Positions 42,359-50,157 of a DNA stretch of 64,000 bases are shown here, one piece after another. Every line of letters begins with the position of its first letter. Within the stretch, counting starts at the first letter, position 1. Origin of the DNA: OLB7 sp966250335 (GTDB lineage Bacteria; Bacteroidota; Ignavibacteria; OLB7); contig CBINGZ010000027.1 of the NCBI GenBank assembly GCA_966250335.1, positions 1 to 64,000 of the forward strand, written 5' to 3'. A program made the translations under genes and the position numbers. The notes under the pieces were generated by a model, which was not told where the DNA came from, did no database searches, and was given only the letters and a program-made list of their open reading frames with translations.

Positions 42359-43021
42359 ATGAAAAGCGATGCTCAGCTCCAGCAGGATATCCTCCGCGAA
42401 CTGCAATGGGATAATCGGGTAAAAGCTCCCGAGATCGGCGTCGAGGTCGACACCGGTATCGTGACGTTGACGGGAACAGTGTCGAGCTACGCAAAGAAGA
42501 CGGCGGCGCTTGAAGCGGCACATCGGGTCACCGGGGTTCGCGATGTCGCAAACGATATTCAGGTGATCCTGCCCGGCAGTCCGACGATCACCGACACCGA
42601 CATTGCTGCCGCGATCCGCAATGAACTGCGATGGAACGTCTTCGTGCCCGACGACAATATCACCTCGAGCGTCTCGCTGGGATTCGTTACCCTTGAGGGA
42701 GACGTCGACACGGTGGCTCAGCGGAAGGAGGCCGAACTTGCGATCCGCAATCTGGAAGGAGTGCGGGGGCTGACCAACCTGATCAAGGTGAGGAGGCGGC
42801 AGGTCGATCCCGCATTCATCAGAGGGGCGATCGAGGCGGCTCTGGAGCGTCGAGCCGATCGCGAGGCGGGCAACATCAGCGTCCTGGTCGATGAGAGCTC
42901 GGTCACGCTGACCGGACGCGTGCATTCATGGCAGGAGAAGGAAGCGGTGATCGGAGCCGCAGGTCATGCTTCGGGCATCGAAAATGTCGTCGACCGCCTG
43001 CGGATCGATCCGAACTTCTAA
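42359..43021 (+). CDS. BON domain protein (three BON repeats)
   Basis: 220 residues from the ATG at 42359, with GGAG ten bases upstream. Three BON (OsmY-like) domains in a row: DAQLQQDILRELQWDNRVKAPEIGVEVDTGIVTLTGTVSSYAKK; TDIAAAIRNELRWNVFVPDDNITSSVSLGFVTLEGDVDTVAQR; and a third that ends SSVTLTGRVHSWQEKEAVIGAAGHASGIENVVDRL. BON domains bind phospholipid membranes and are stress-induced in many bacteria. I see no signal peptide, so the location is uncertain. It heads a probable unit with the baeRF gene 103 bp downstream. Expression is likely driven by the Crp/Fnr-type promoter at 42243-42286. Confidence 0.88.
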   Translation: MKSDAQLQQDILRELQWDNRVKAPEIGVEVDTGIVTLTGTVSSYAKKTAALEAAHRVTGVRDVANDIQVILPGSPTITDTDIAAAIRNELRWNVFVPDDNITSSVSLGFVTLEGDVDTVAQRKEAELAIRNLEGVRGLTNLIKVRRRQVDPAFIRGAIEAALERRADREAGNISVLVDESSVTLTGRVHSWQEKEAVIGAAGHASGIENVVDRLRIDPNF

Positions 43022-43124
43022 CGGAATAGCAGGTTCGTACTGAAGAATCACATGGGGATAATCACGCAGGGATGACATACGGATCATGTACCTGTCGTTC
43101 GGAACCCTCAACAAGAACAACATC

Positions 43125-44246
43125 ATGGAAAAGTTTACAGAAGGAACCTTCCGGCAACTGGCCGTCATCAACAACGAGCCATGTGTGACCATATATATTC
43201 CCGCGCGAAAAATGGGCGCCAATTCGATTATCGACACCACACGCGTAAGGAACCTGCTGCGTATGGCCGAGTCGAAGATAATCGACGGCACGTACGGAAC
43301 GGAAGGCGCCGCACTGCTGAGCCCGTTGACCGAACTCCTTGCCGACCACTCCGTCTGGGATGAATCCGAGAAGGGGCTGGCGCTCTTCCTGGCGCCCGGT
43401 CTGTTCAAGGCCTTCCGCGTCCCTGTCGATCTGGAGGAGACTCTTACGGTCGCGGACCGCTTCGATACGCGACCACTTCTCCCACTCGTCATGGACGACG
43501 GAACATTCCATCTGCTGTCGCTCAGCCAGAACCATCTGCGATTGTTCCGGGGAACGCGACAGGAGTTCGAATCGATCGATCTTGGAAAACCGTTCACCAG
43601 CATCGAGGAATTCCTCCGGTTCGTCGAACCGGAGAGTCAGGCACAGCTGCATTCCGGAAAGAGAACCGTTCCGGGACGACGCTCGAAAGAGGACGCGGTC
43701 TTTCACGGCACCGGCTCCACCACGAATCAACGCAAGAAAGATCTGCAGGAGTTCTTCCGGCTGGTCGATCATCGGGTAACGCATATCACCGGTCCGGAGG
43801 GCGGGCCGCTGGTACTGGCAGGTGTGGAACACGTTGTGGCGATCTACCGAAGCGTCAGTCGATACCCCCATATCGTCGGCGAAACGATCGAAGGAAATGT
43901 CGACAGGATGGATCTGAATGCGCTGCACGACGCGGGCTGGAAGATGGTGGCCCCCTACTTCAGACGGAAAAAGCTCACCGCCCTGGAGAATCTGCGCTCG
44001 CTGGCCGGTACGGGGCTCACCTCGGACCAGCCTGCCGAGATCGACACGGCGGCGACGGCCGGACGGGTGGAGGCACTCCTGGTATCCATGCCCAACGGGA
44101 ACCCGCATATCCCGGCACGGCAACCCGACGATAACGGGATCATGAGGTTGATCGGATCGGTACTCTCCCACGGAGGGAGCGTCTATCCGGTGGAGCACGA
44201 AGATCTGCCGACGACGACCGCCGTCGCCGCCGTGATGCGATATTGA
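43125..44246 (+). CDS. baeRF family protein (archaeo-eukaryotic release factor-like fold)
   Basis: 373 residues from the ATG at 43125, chosen because family members start …FT…LRxLA…PCVSIYxP; a start at 43086 is possible. N-terminal segment QLAVINNEPCVTIYIPARKMGAN, central FHLLSLSQNHLRLFRGTRQEFESIDLG, and C-terminal EALLVSMPNGNPH … NGIMRLIGSVLSHGGSVYPVEHEDLP. The last matches the eRF1-domain-3-like part, where a family acidic/His pattern binds ribosomes in the eukaryotic relatives. Bacterial members are proposed to act on stalled or hibernating ribosomes. Its place after a BON gene in a stress island fits that idea. It is followed by a hairpin (44268-44293). Confidence 0.8.
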   Translation: MEKFTEGTFRQLAVINNEPCVTIYIPARKMGANSIIDTTRVRNLLRMAESKIIDGTYGTEGAALLSPLTELLADHSVWDESEKGLALFLAPGLFKAFRVPVDLEETLTVADRFDTRPLLPLVMDDGTFHLLSLSQNHLRLFRGTRQEFESIDLGKPFTSIEEFLRFVEPESQAQLHSGKRTVPGRRSKEDAVFHGTGSTTNQRKKDLQEFFRLVDHRVTHITGPEGGPLVLAGVEHVVAIYRSVSRYPHIVGETIEGNVDRMDLNALHDAGWKMVAPYFRRKKLTALENLRSLAGTGLTSDQPAEIDTAATAGRVEALLVSMPNGNPHIPARQPDDNGIMRLIGSVLSHGGSVYPVEHEDLPTTTAVAAVMRY

Positions 44247-44565
44247 TGGAAGAAGCGACGAAGTAACGGAGGCGGTGTCGGAAACCCGCCTCCATACGGT
44301 CCGGTTCGCTCCTCCCGGAGCGACGATCGTCTCATCAGCGATCCTGCATGACGGGACGGCACGTCAGCTCCGTCCGGACGCCACCTTTTTTCTATACCCT
44401 TCCTCTGGTTTTCGACGATCGGCGGTCCGGCCCGACAGCTCCGCCCCGTATACGTTCGTATCTGCGGGGAATTAAATAATGCCGACCGCCGATAAAAACA
44501 GATCAATCATACAACGACATTTTTGCGTCCGCTGTGTATGAATGCGCCGAGAGTATCCGGGAAAT

Positions 44566-44609
44566 GTGATAAAAGTCATGGTGCGCGCTGACGCGGCAGG
44601 GTAATTTTG
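44566..44609 (+). promoter_or_regulatory. Crp/Fnr-activated promoter of the OmpA-like gene
   Basis: Site GTGAT-AAAA-GTCAT at 44566-44579 (left half degenerate); perfect -7 box TAATTTTG at 44602-44609 followed by CATC. Same 29.5-bp offset. The remainder of the gap 44247-44565 holds one hairpin (44268-44293) and no gene. Confidence 0.7.
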
Positions 44610-44649
44610 CATCATACTCGGTTTAAAAACCAATCCGGAGAATATCGTC

Positions 44650-46593
44650 ATGAATACGTGTACGCGCTCACTGCTCCGTACTGCCGGCGTTATCGCCGCA
44701 GGATCGCTCTGCATCGGGAATATCGCATCTGCACAGGAAGCGACCGGCGACATTGCGAAATGGCGCTTCGGCCTGCTCGGCGGGGCCGGGTACAATTATG
44801 TCGAGACTTCCATGCAGAGATTCGTGGGCGCCGGCGCCGACCCTCTGTTCCAGGGACGTGATTATTCGGAAGCATCTGAAATCACTCCCTATGCAGGTAT
44901 CAATGCCGAATATATTTTCAACACTCTGCTTGGAGTGAATCTGCGCGTAACCTATGACGACAGGGCCGTATCGAAGGAGGTACGGGGTGCGACGTTCACA
45001 CCGTATCTTTCGTTTATCAGCATCGAACCGGCCGTACGTCTGAATCTCTACGATGGACTCCATTTCAATATCGGTCCGTCGGTAAGTTTCCCGATCCGGC
45101 ATGTTTACGACTACACCCCGGCCACCGGTGAGGCGGGTAGAACCGTCGACAATGCGGAACTGGAAAATGTCCGTGATCTTTCCGCGGGCGCATGGGGCGG
45201 CTTCGCCTATGATATAGCATTGAACAGCGGGCCGGGCGCTCTGCGGTGGTATCTGACTCCGTTCGTCGAAGGGAGCTGGATGTACGATCAGAAGAAGAGC
45301 GATGCCGCACAGAGCAATTTCGACGAGAAATGGACGACGCTGACCGGGCGTACCGGCATCCAGGTGAAACTGGGACCGGCCCCGGAAGTAAAGAAGGTCG
45401 TCGACGTCACCCCGATGGAGCCGTCGATGAACATCTCCGTCCGCCCCCCTCGTACCGGCGTGCTGCAGCCGCGCGACCTTATCGAGCAGATTCCGCTCAT
45501 GAATTATATGTTCTTCGACAAGGATTCCTCCGGCATCCCGGCACGATATGCCAGACTTCAGCCGGAGAGCGTTCCGGGCTTCGATGAACGGAAGCTCGCA
45601 CAGACGATCACGACCGGATCGACGAAGACCAGGGCGCCCGAGGAACGGCAGATGCAGGTCTACCACAACATGCTGAACATTTTCGGCGACCGGCTGGCGA
45701 AGACCCCCGGCGCGATGATCACGCTCGTCGGCTCGGCGCCGGATCAGAAGGAAGGGCTGGCGATGGCGGAGAACGTGAAGCGTTATATGGTCAACACGTT
45801 CGGCATCAGGGCCGACCGGATCGCCGTGAAGGGGCAGGCGCGCCCGCCGCATGCATCGGGCACCCGCGCCACACCGAAGGAGGATCTCCCGCTTGTCGTG
45901 GAGGAGAACCGACGGGTGGAAATCCTCTCGGACAACATGGAACTCCTTGAGCCGGTCAAACTCCGGACCGAGATGAAGGGGGCGGTGATGAACTACATGG
46001 ATATCGAGGTGGACTCGCCCGACGAAATCAACAGCTGGACCATAACGGTCGCGGGCGAGGGATTCGACAGAACGTACGGTCCATTCCACTCGGGAATACA
46101 GAGGATCAACGCAACGCCGATCCTCGCCGGCAATACCCAGGGGACCTACAAGGCGACGGTCAACGCGACCCTGGAGAACGGAGCCAGCCTCACACGGGAG
46201 ACGACGTTCCGCCTGAACCGGACGGAACGCCCGGCCATGACGGCAAATCGTTACTCGATCCTTTTTGATTACGACGAATCGAAGACGGTGGAGCTGTACG
46301 AGCAATTCCTGCGTCGTACGGTCGCTCCCGCCCTGCCGAAAGGCTCACTGGTGTACGTGCACGGCCACACGGACATGATCGGGGATGCCGATCACAACGC
46401 CGATCTCTCGATGGATCGCGCCTCGACGGCCATGCGGATACTTGAGGATGAGACGGCCAGGCTCGGCATCAACGTGATCTTCGACGCCTACGGCTATGGT
46501 GAGGATATCGACGAGGCCCCGTTCGCGAACGGATCGCCGGAAGGACGACATTACAACAGAACCGTCGTGATCGATGTCATCGAGGGGATGTAG
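44650..46593 (+). CDS. Outer-membrane beta-barrel protein with two OmpA-like domains
   Basis: 647 residues. Signal peptide (residues 1-29, cleavage near ASAQ). Residues 35-245 are a beta-barrel-type domain (alternating aromatic strands, WRFGLLGGAGYNYVET … FTPYLSFISIEPAVRLN). An OmpA-like segment follows at about 285-430 (MNYMFFDKDSSGIPARY … MITLVGSAPDQKEGLAMAENVKRYMVNTFGI … VEENRRVEI). A second, C-terminal OmpA-like domain lies at 535-640 (ILFDYDESKTVELYEQF … VYVHGHTDMIGDADHNADLSMDRA … EGRHYNRTVVIDV). These domains bind peptidoglycan and anchor the outer membrane to the cell wall. Two in one chain, separated by an Ig-like stretch, is unusual. It has a Crp/Fnr-type promoter. Confidence 0.85.
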   Translation: MNTCTRSLLRTAGVIAAGSLCIGNIASAQEATGDIAKWRFGLLGGAGYNYVETSMQRFVGAGADPLFQGRDYSEASEITPYAGINAEYIFNTLLGVNLRVTYDDRAVSKEVRGATFTPYLSFISIEPAVRLNLYDGLHFNIGPSVSFPIRHVYDYTPATGEAGRTVDNAELENVRDLSAGAWGGFAYDIALNSGPGALRWYLTPFVEGSWMYDQKKSDAAQSNFDEKWTTLTGRTGIQVKLGPAPEVKKVVDVTPMEPSMNISVRPPRTGVLQPRDLIEQIPLMNYMFFDKDSSGIPARYARLQPESVPGFDERKLAQTITTGSTKTRAPEERQMQVYHNMLNIFGDRLAKTPGAMITLVGSAPDQKEGLAMAENVKRYMVNTFGIRADRIAVKGQARPPHASGTRATPKEDLPLVVEENRRVEILSDNMELLEPVKLRTEMKGAVMNYMDIEVDSPDEINSWTITVAGEGFDRTYGPFHSGIQRINATPILAGNTQGTYKATVNATLENGASLTRETTFRLNRTERPAMTANRYSILFDYDESKTVELYEQFLRRTVAPALPKGSLVYVHGHTDMIGDADHNADLSMDRASTAMRILEDETARLGINVIFDAYGYGEDIDEAPFANGSPEGRHYNRTVVIDVIEGM

Positions 46594-46630
46594 GAGCGGA
46601 ACGTTCGACAGGAACCGGGACTGAAGTCCG

Positions 46631-46669
46631 GAACTCCTCCATGGCGGCAGGCCGCCCGTGGAGGAGTTC
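46631..46669 (+). terminator. Hairpin after the OmpA-like gene
   Basis: An 11-bp stem (GAACTCCTCCA/TGGAGGAGTTC) with a 17-base loop, about 40 bp past the stop; weak T tract. The rest of the gap to 46996 holds a second hairpin (about 46890-46928, GGGCGATGCGC/GCGCATCGCCC) between the convergent OmpA-like and Hsp20 genes. No gene seen. Confidence 0.55.
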
Positions 46670-46996
46670 TCCGTTATTCCCTCGTGTAAACGTGAACAGA
46701 CCGGCTTCGAGCCCCCATATCGACCGCGCGCCCGGATACGATCGACGACGCCGGAGGATCGGACGATCAAGGTGCAACCCGGGATGTCGGCCGGCAGGAA
46801 GCGGGAGAAGGGCGATTCGACCGCCGCGACGGCAGGTCGGCGGAAAGATCCGGAAGGTCGCCCGCCGCGACGCATCAGACCGATACGCAACGGGCGATGC
46901 GCCTGTGGAACAGCGGCGCATCGCCCGTACATCTCCTTCCTACTCCGAGGTTGTTTATCGGTTCTACCTTTGTGTGTGAGGCGGGACCGTCGCCGG

Positions 46997-47548
46997 CTAC
47001 CGGATCTCAATCGTGCGACCGTTCTTTCTCGTCTTCAAGGTCACCTCGAGAACTCCATCCTTGAACGATGCTTCGGCCTCGTCGGCCTCGATCCCTTCGC
47101 GGAACGGTATGTTCCGGTAGAATCTGCCGTAGCTCCGCTCGCTGCGGTAGTATCCTTCCCGCTCCTCCTTCTCTTCCCTGTTTCGTTCTCCTCTGAGGAC
47201 AAGGCTGTTACCGGTCAGCTCGATCTGCACATCCTCCTTCCTGATTCCGGGAAGATCCGCGCGTACGATCATCGATCCCTCCTTCTCGATGACCTCGATA
47301 TCGGGAAGGTACAGATCCTTTCCGAACTCCTCCATGCGTTTGGCGAGCGGTTCGCGTCCGAACAGCGGCGTCAGCCACTCCTTGCCGAAATTCCATTCGT
47401 TGAACGCACGATCCATATCCTCGACAAGACGACGCATTGTCGCAAACGGATTTTTCTCCCGCTGCACCGTCATGATGTCCGTGGCAGGGCTGCTGCCGTT
47501 CGTTTTCGTGACGGTGTCCGCTCCGTTCGATTCGTTCTTCGTTTCCAT
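46997..47548 (-). CDS. Small heat shock protein (Hsp20/alpha-crystallin family)
   Basis: 183 residues from the ATG at 47548; the open frame extends into the promoter but that part is not coding. A disordered N-terminus rich in Asn, Ser and Thr is followed by MRRLVEDMDRAFNEWNFG, then the alpha-crystallin domain: DLYLPDIEVIEKEGSMIVRADLPGIRKEDVQIELTGNSLVLRGER, and the closing RNIPFREGIEADEAEASFKDGVLEVTLKT (the conserved A-x-x-x-n-G-v-L motif). It holds unfolding proteins as an ATP-independent chaperone. Expression is probably driven by the Crp/Fnr-type promoter at 47655-47698, not by a heat-shock sigma factor site that I can see. Confidence 0.95.
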   Translation of the reverse strand: METKNESNGADTVTKTNGSSPATDIMTVQREKNPFATMRRLVEDMDRAFNEWNFGKEWLTPLFGREPLAKRMEEFGKDLYLPDIEVIEKEGSMIVRADLPGIRKEDVQIELTGNSLVLRGERNREEKEEREGYYRSERSYGRFYRNIPFREGIEADEAEASFKDGVLEVTLKTRKNGRTIEIR

Positions 47549-47654
47549 GACAATATCCGTTGAACTGATGGTTAGTGAAGGCGCCGGCCGTTGTTTCCGG
47601 ATGGCGACGTAATTCGGCACAACCCGATAATAACAGCGGCGTATGGTATCTGTA

Positions 47655-47698
47655 CAAAAGTACGCGATGCTCACGCGCCGCACCATGACATATGTCAA
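47655..47698 (-). promoter_or_regulatory. Crp/Fnr-activated promoter of hsp20
   Basis: On the minus strand TTGAC-ATAT-GTCAT (47698 down to 47685), then perfect -7 box TACTTTTG (47662 down to 47655). Offset 29.5 bp. The start codon is 107 bp downstream of the box. Confidence 0.75.
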
Positions 47699-47910
47699 TC
47701 CCTTGCGTCGCCGTAATTATTACCTGCCGGCGTTGCCGCGGTTTCGATATTTCGCGCGCAACTATACATCGCACAATGCCGCACAGGTTCCCGCGGAACC
47801 GTCGTTCACATAATGATCGATAAATTCCGAGGACTTCGTCGGATGCAGTGGAGGCGGGAGCAGTAATTTCTTCCGGCATCTCCGGAAGAAGATGCAGCCC
47901 GGGGATGAAC

Positions 47911-47960
47911 ATGCGAACGCCGCTCGCAAATGCGAACGCCGCTCGCAAGTGCGAACGGCG
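47911..47960. repeat. 19-bp tandem repeat, 2.6 copies
   Basis: The unit ATGCGAACGCCGCTCGCAA at 47911-47929 is repeated exactly at 47930-47948, with a partial third copy to 47960. It lies in the 356-bp gap 47699-48054 between the hsp20 promoter and the end of the SDR gene; I see no gene there. Confidence 0.7.
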
Positions 47961-48054
47961 TGGATCGCGGTGGAGCTCGCCGATTCCCCTGTTCAAGGGA
48001 AGCTGATCCGCCGCATTTACGGATTATCCGGTATAGATGCCCCCGGTGGCGCGT

Positions 48055-48813
48055 TCACCGGGCCACGTAGCCGCCGTCGGCCAGCATGGCATGTCCGTGA
48101 ACGAACGAGGCCCCGTCGGTACAGAGCCAGACCGCCACTTCGGCGATCTCCTCCGCGCGTCCCATTCTTCCCACCGGATGCAGCGCCGCCACCGTCGCCC
48201 CCATTTCCGTCTGTGCCGTGATTCCCGCCCGCTCAAGCATCGGGGTCGCGATAAATGCGGGACAGACGCTGTTGATCCGTATTCCCTTCGCCGCATATTC
48301 GATCGCTCCGACCTTCGTAAGCCCCAGCACGCCATGCTTCGCCGCAGTGTACGCCGATGCGTTACCGAACCCGACCAGCCCGAGGATCGACGCGTTGTTG
48401 ACGATTGCTCCTCCACCCTGCTTCAGCATCTGCTCGATCTCATATTTCATGCAGATGAACACCCCGGTCAGGTTGACGCCGATAACACGGTTCCATGCTT
48501 CCATGGAGCAGTCGGCGATCGACGCCGAGGATCCCTCGATCCCCGCATTATTGAACGCGCAGTCGAGACTTCCGTATGTTTCGACGGTCTTGTTCACCAT
48601 TGCCTCGACATCGGCGGGAATCGAGACATCGCACGGGATGAAGCACGCCTCCCCCCCCTGCTCCTCGATCATCCGCACGGTTTCCCGGCTCCCGTCAATG
48701 TTCATGTCGGCAATGACCACTCTTGCTCCCTCACGTGCGAACCCCAGTGCCGTCGCCCGTCCGATGCCCGAGCTGCCGCCGGTTACTACTGCTACCTTAC
48801 CGTTCAACTGCAT
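48055..48813 (-). CDS. Classical short-chain dehydrogenase/reductase
   Basis: 252 residues from the ATG at 48813. Classical SDR: cofactor loop VTGGSSGIGRATALGFAREGA (residues 10-30), acidic IADMNIDGS that suggests NAD rather than NADP, the NNAGIEG strand, catalytic Ser in NNASILGLVGFGN, Tyr-xxx-Lys in SAYTAAKHGVLGL, and the C-terminal end GHAMLADGGYVAR. Resembles FabG-like or glucose/sorbitol dehydrogenase subgroups; substrate unknown. It has its own Crp/Fnr-type promoter and is transcribed separately from the efflux operon upstream on the same strand. Confidence 0.92.
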   Translation of the reverse strand: MQLNGKVAVVTGGSSGIGRATALGFAREGARVVIADMNIDGSRETVRMIEEQGGEACFIPCDVSIPADVEAMVNKTVETYGSLDCAFNNAGIEGSSASIADCSMEAWNRVIGVNLTGVFICMKYEIEQMLKQGGGAIVNNASILGLVGFGNASAYTAAKHGVLGLTKVGAIEYAAKGIRINSVCPAFIATPMLERAGITAQTEMGATVAALHPVGRMGRAEEIAEVAVWLCTDGASFVHGHAMLADGGYVAR

Positions 48814-48876
48814 GTCGTTACTCCCAACGAATGATAGGAAAATGCGAACCGGATATCCGGGAATCGCGCCGCTGAA

Positions 48877-48920
48877 CAAACGTACGGCCGATGTGGGGGA
48901 TAGACCATGACATATATCAC
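48877..48920 (-). promoter_or_regulatory. Crp/Fnr-activated promoter of the SDR gene
   Basis: On the minus strand GTGAT-ATAT-GTCAT (48920 down to 48907), then perfect -7 box TACGTTTG (48884 down to 48877). Offset 29.5 bp. Confidence 0.72.
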
Positions 48921-48988
48921 GATCCGGGAGAAGAGTCGACCGGCGCGGAATTCTTCCGTGACGGTGATGTTTCCATCTCCCTATTCTC

Positions 48989-50152
48989 CTATTGCCTCGG
49001 TTCGACACCTGTTCCATCCGATATATGATCGGGCGGGTGGACAATGACCTCGCTTCCCTCCTGCAATCCTCCGGTGACCTCGGCGTCGAACGCATTCATC
49101 CGACCGATCGACACATGTTTCCGATGCGCGGTTCCATCCTCGACCGTGAAGAGGCCCCACTGATTCCCGTCGCGGAAGAGGGCGCTTACCGGAACCTTGA
49201 GAACGTTCCTCCCTTCCCACAGGGTGATCTGCGCATCGACGCGATACCCATCCCCCAGCTTCGCCGCCGGGGCCGCAAGATCGACGATGATATTGACGCG
49301 CTGCTCCTCGACGCCGAGGGCGGAAATCGTGGTGAATGCCGCCGGCTCGATATAGGCGACCCTGGCACGAAGCGGATCGTCACCTCCCCATCCCTCGATC
49401 AGCACCGGCGCCCCCTGCTCGACCTTTACCGCATCGGACGAGAGAACATCGACGACGATCTCCAGCCTGCCGGGATCACCGATCTGCACGATCGGAGTCC
49501 CCGCCGGGACGATACGCTCGCTCTTTTCCAGGATACGGAGCACACGTCCGTGCACCGGGGAGCGGAGCACCACGGCGCGGCTTCCGGCGGCCGCGATCCT
49601 GCCGGCCTTTACGACGGCGACCTCCGACGCGGCCCCCTGCACTCTGAAGCGCGCGGCCTCCCGTTCCCGCGCGGCGGCGGCAACCGCATCCTCGGCGCGA
49701 TCGAGGTCCTGGCCGGAAGCGGCGCCCGTCATGACGACAGGACGAAGCCGATCGCGCTCACGTTCGAACTGCCTCAGTTTCGCCTCCGCCTCGTCGGCGG
49801 CCACGACGGCGTTCCGGAATATCGATTCGGCCGACTCGATCCTGCGCTCCAGTTCCTCCCGCTGCATGGCGTCGAGCACGGAGGGATAGATGCTTGCGAC
49901 CGGAGTTCCGGCCTCGAGACCGACTCCTTCGATCATATCGACACGGGCCAGCCTGCCGGTCACCGGAGCGGCCAGGGTATAGAGATCGCGGACGCGCGTG
50001 CGCCCCTCCGCCTCGATCGCAACCCGCATCTCTCCATACCCGACCCTTGCGGTTTCCACCACGGCGGGCTTCGGCAGGAACGCGACAACGAGCATGCCTG
50101 TGAGCGATACGCCCGCCGCCGCCCAGAATACTCGTTTCCAGATCTTTTTCAT
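48989..50152 (-). CDS. HlyD-family periplasmic adaptor of an ABC exporter
   Basis: 387 residues. An N-terminal membrane anchor (VFWAAAGVSLTGMLVVAFL) is followed by a biotinyl-lipoyl half (DLYTLAAPVTGRLARVDMIEGVGLEAGTPVASI), a coiled-coil hairpin (about 95-170), the second lipoyl half (RAVVLRSPVHGRVLRILEKSERIVPAGTPIVQIGDP) and a beta-barrel domain with VEEQRVNIIVDLAAPAAKLGDGYRVDAQITLWEGRNVLKVPVSALF. It links the inner-membrane ABC transporter to the outer membrane. It starts 5 bp after the permease stop, so it belongs to one operon with the permease, ATPase and beta-barrel genes. Cargo unknown. Confidence 0.9.
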   Translation of the reverse strand: MKKIWKRVFWAAAGVSLTGMLVVAFLPKPAVVETARVGYGEMRVAIEAEGRTRVRDLYTLAAPVTGRLARVDMIEGVGLEAGTPVASIYPSVLDAMQREELERRIESAESIFRNAVVAADEAEAKLRQFERERDRLRPVVMTGAASGQDLDRAEDAVAAAAREREAARFRVQGAASEVAVVKAGRIAAAGSRAVVLRSPVHGRVLRILEKSERIVPAGTPIVQIGDPGRLEIVVDVLSSDAVKVEQGAPVLIEGWGGDDPLRARVAYIEPAAFTTISALGVEEQRVNIIVDLAAPAAKLGDGYRVDAQITLWEGRNVLKVPVSALFRDGNQWGLFTVEDGTAHRKHVSIGRMNAFDAEVTGGLQEGSEVIVHPPDHISDGTGVEPRQ

Positions 50153-50157
50153 CGCCT

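Noticed and set aside
43071..43086. ATGACATACGGATCAT near the baeRF start as an activator site
   Set aside because: The half-sites are separated by the wrong number of bases and no -7 box lies at the standard distance.
44668..46305. 545-codon open frame opposite the OmpA-like gene
   Set aside because: Shadow of a clear secreted-protein gene.
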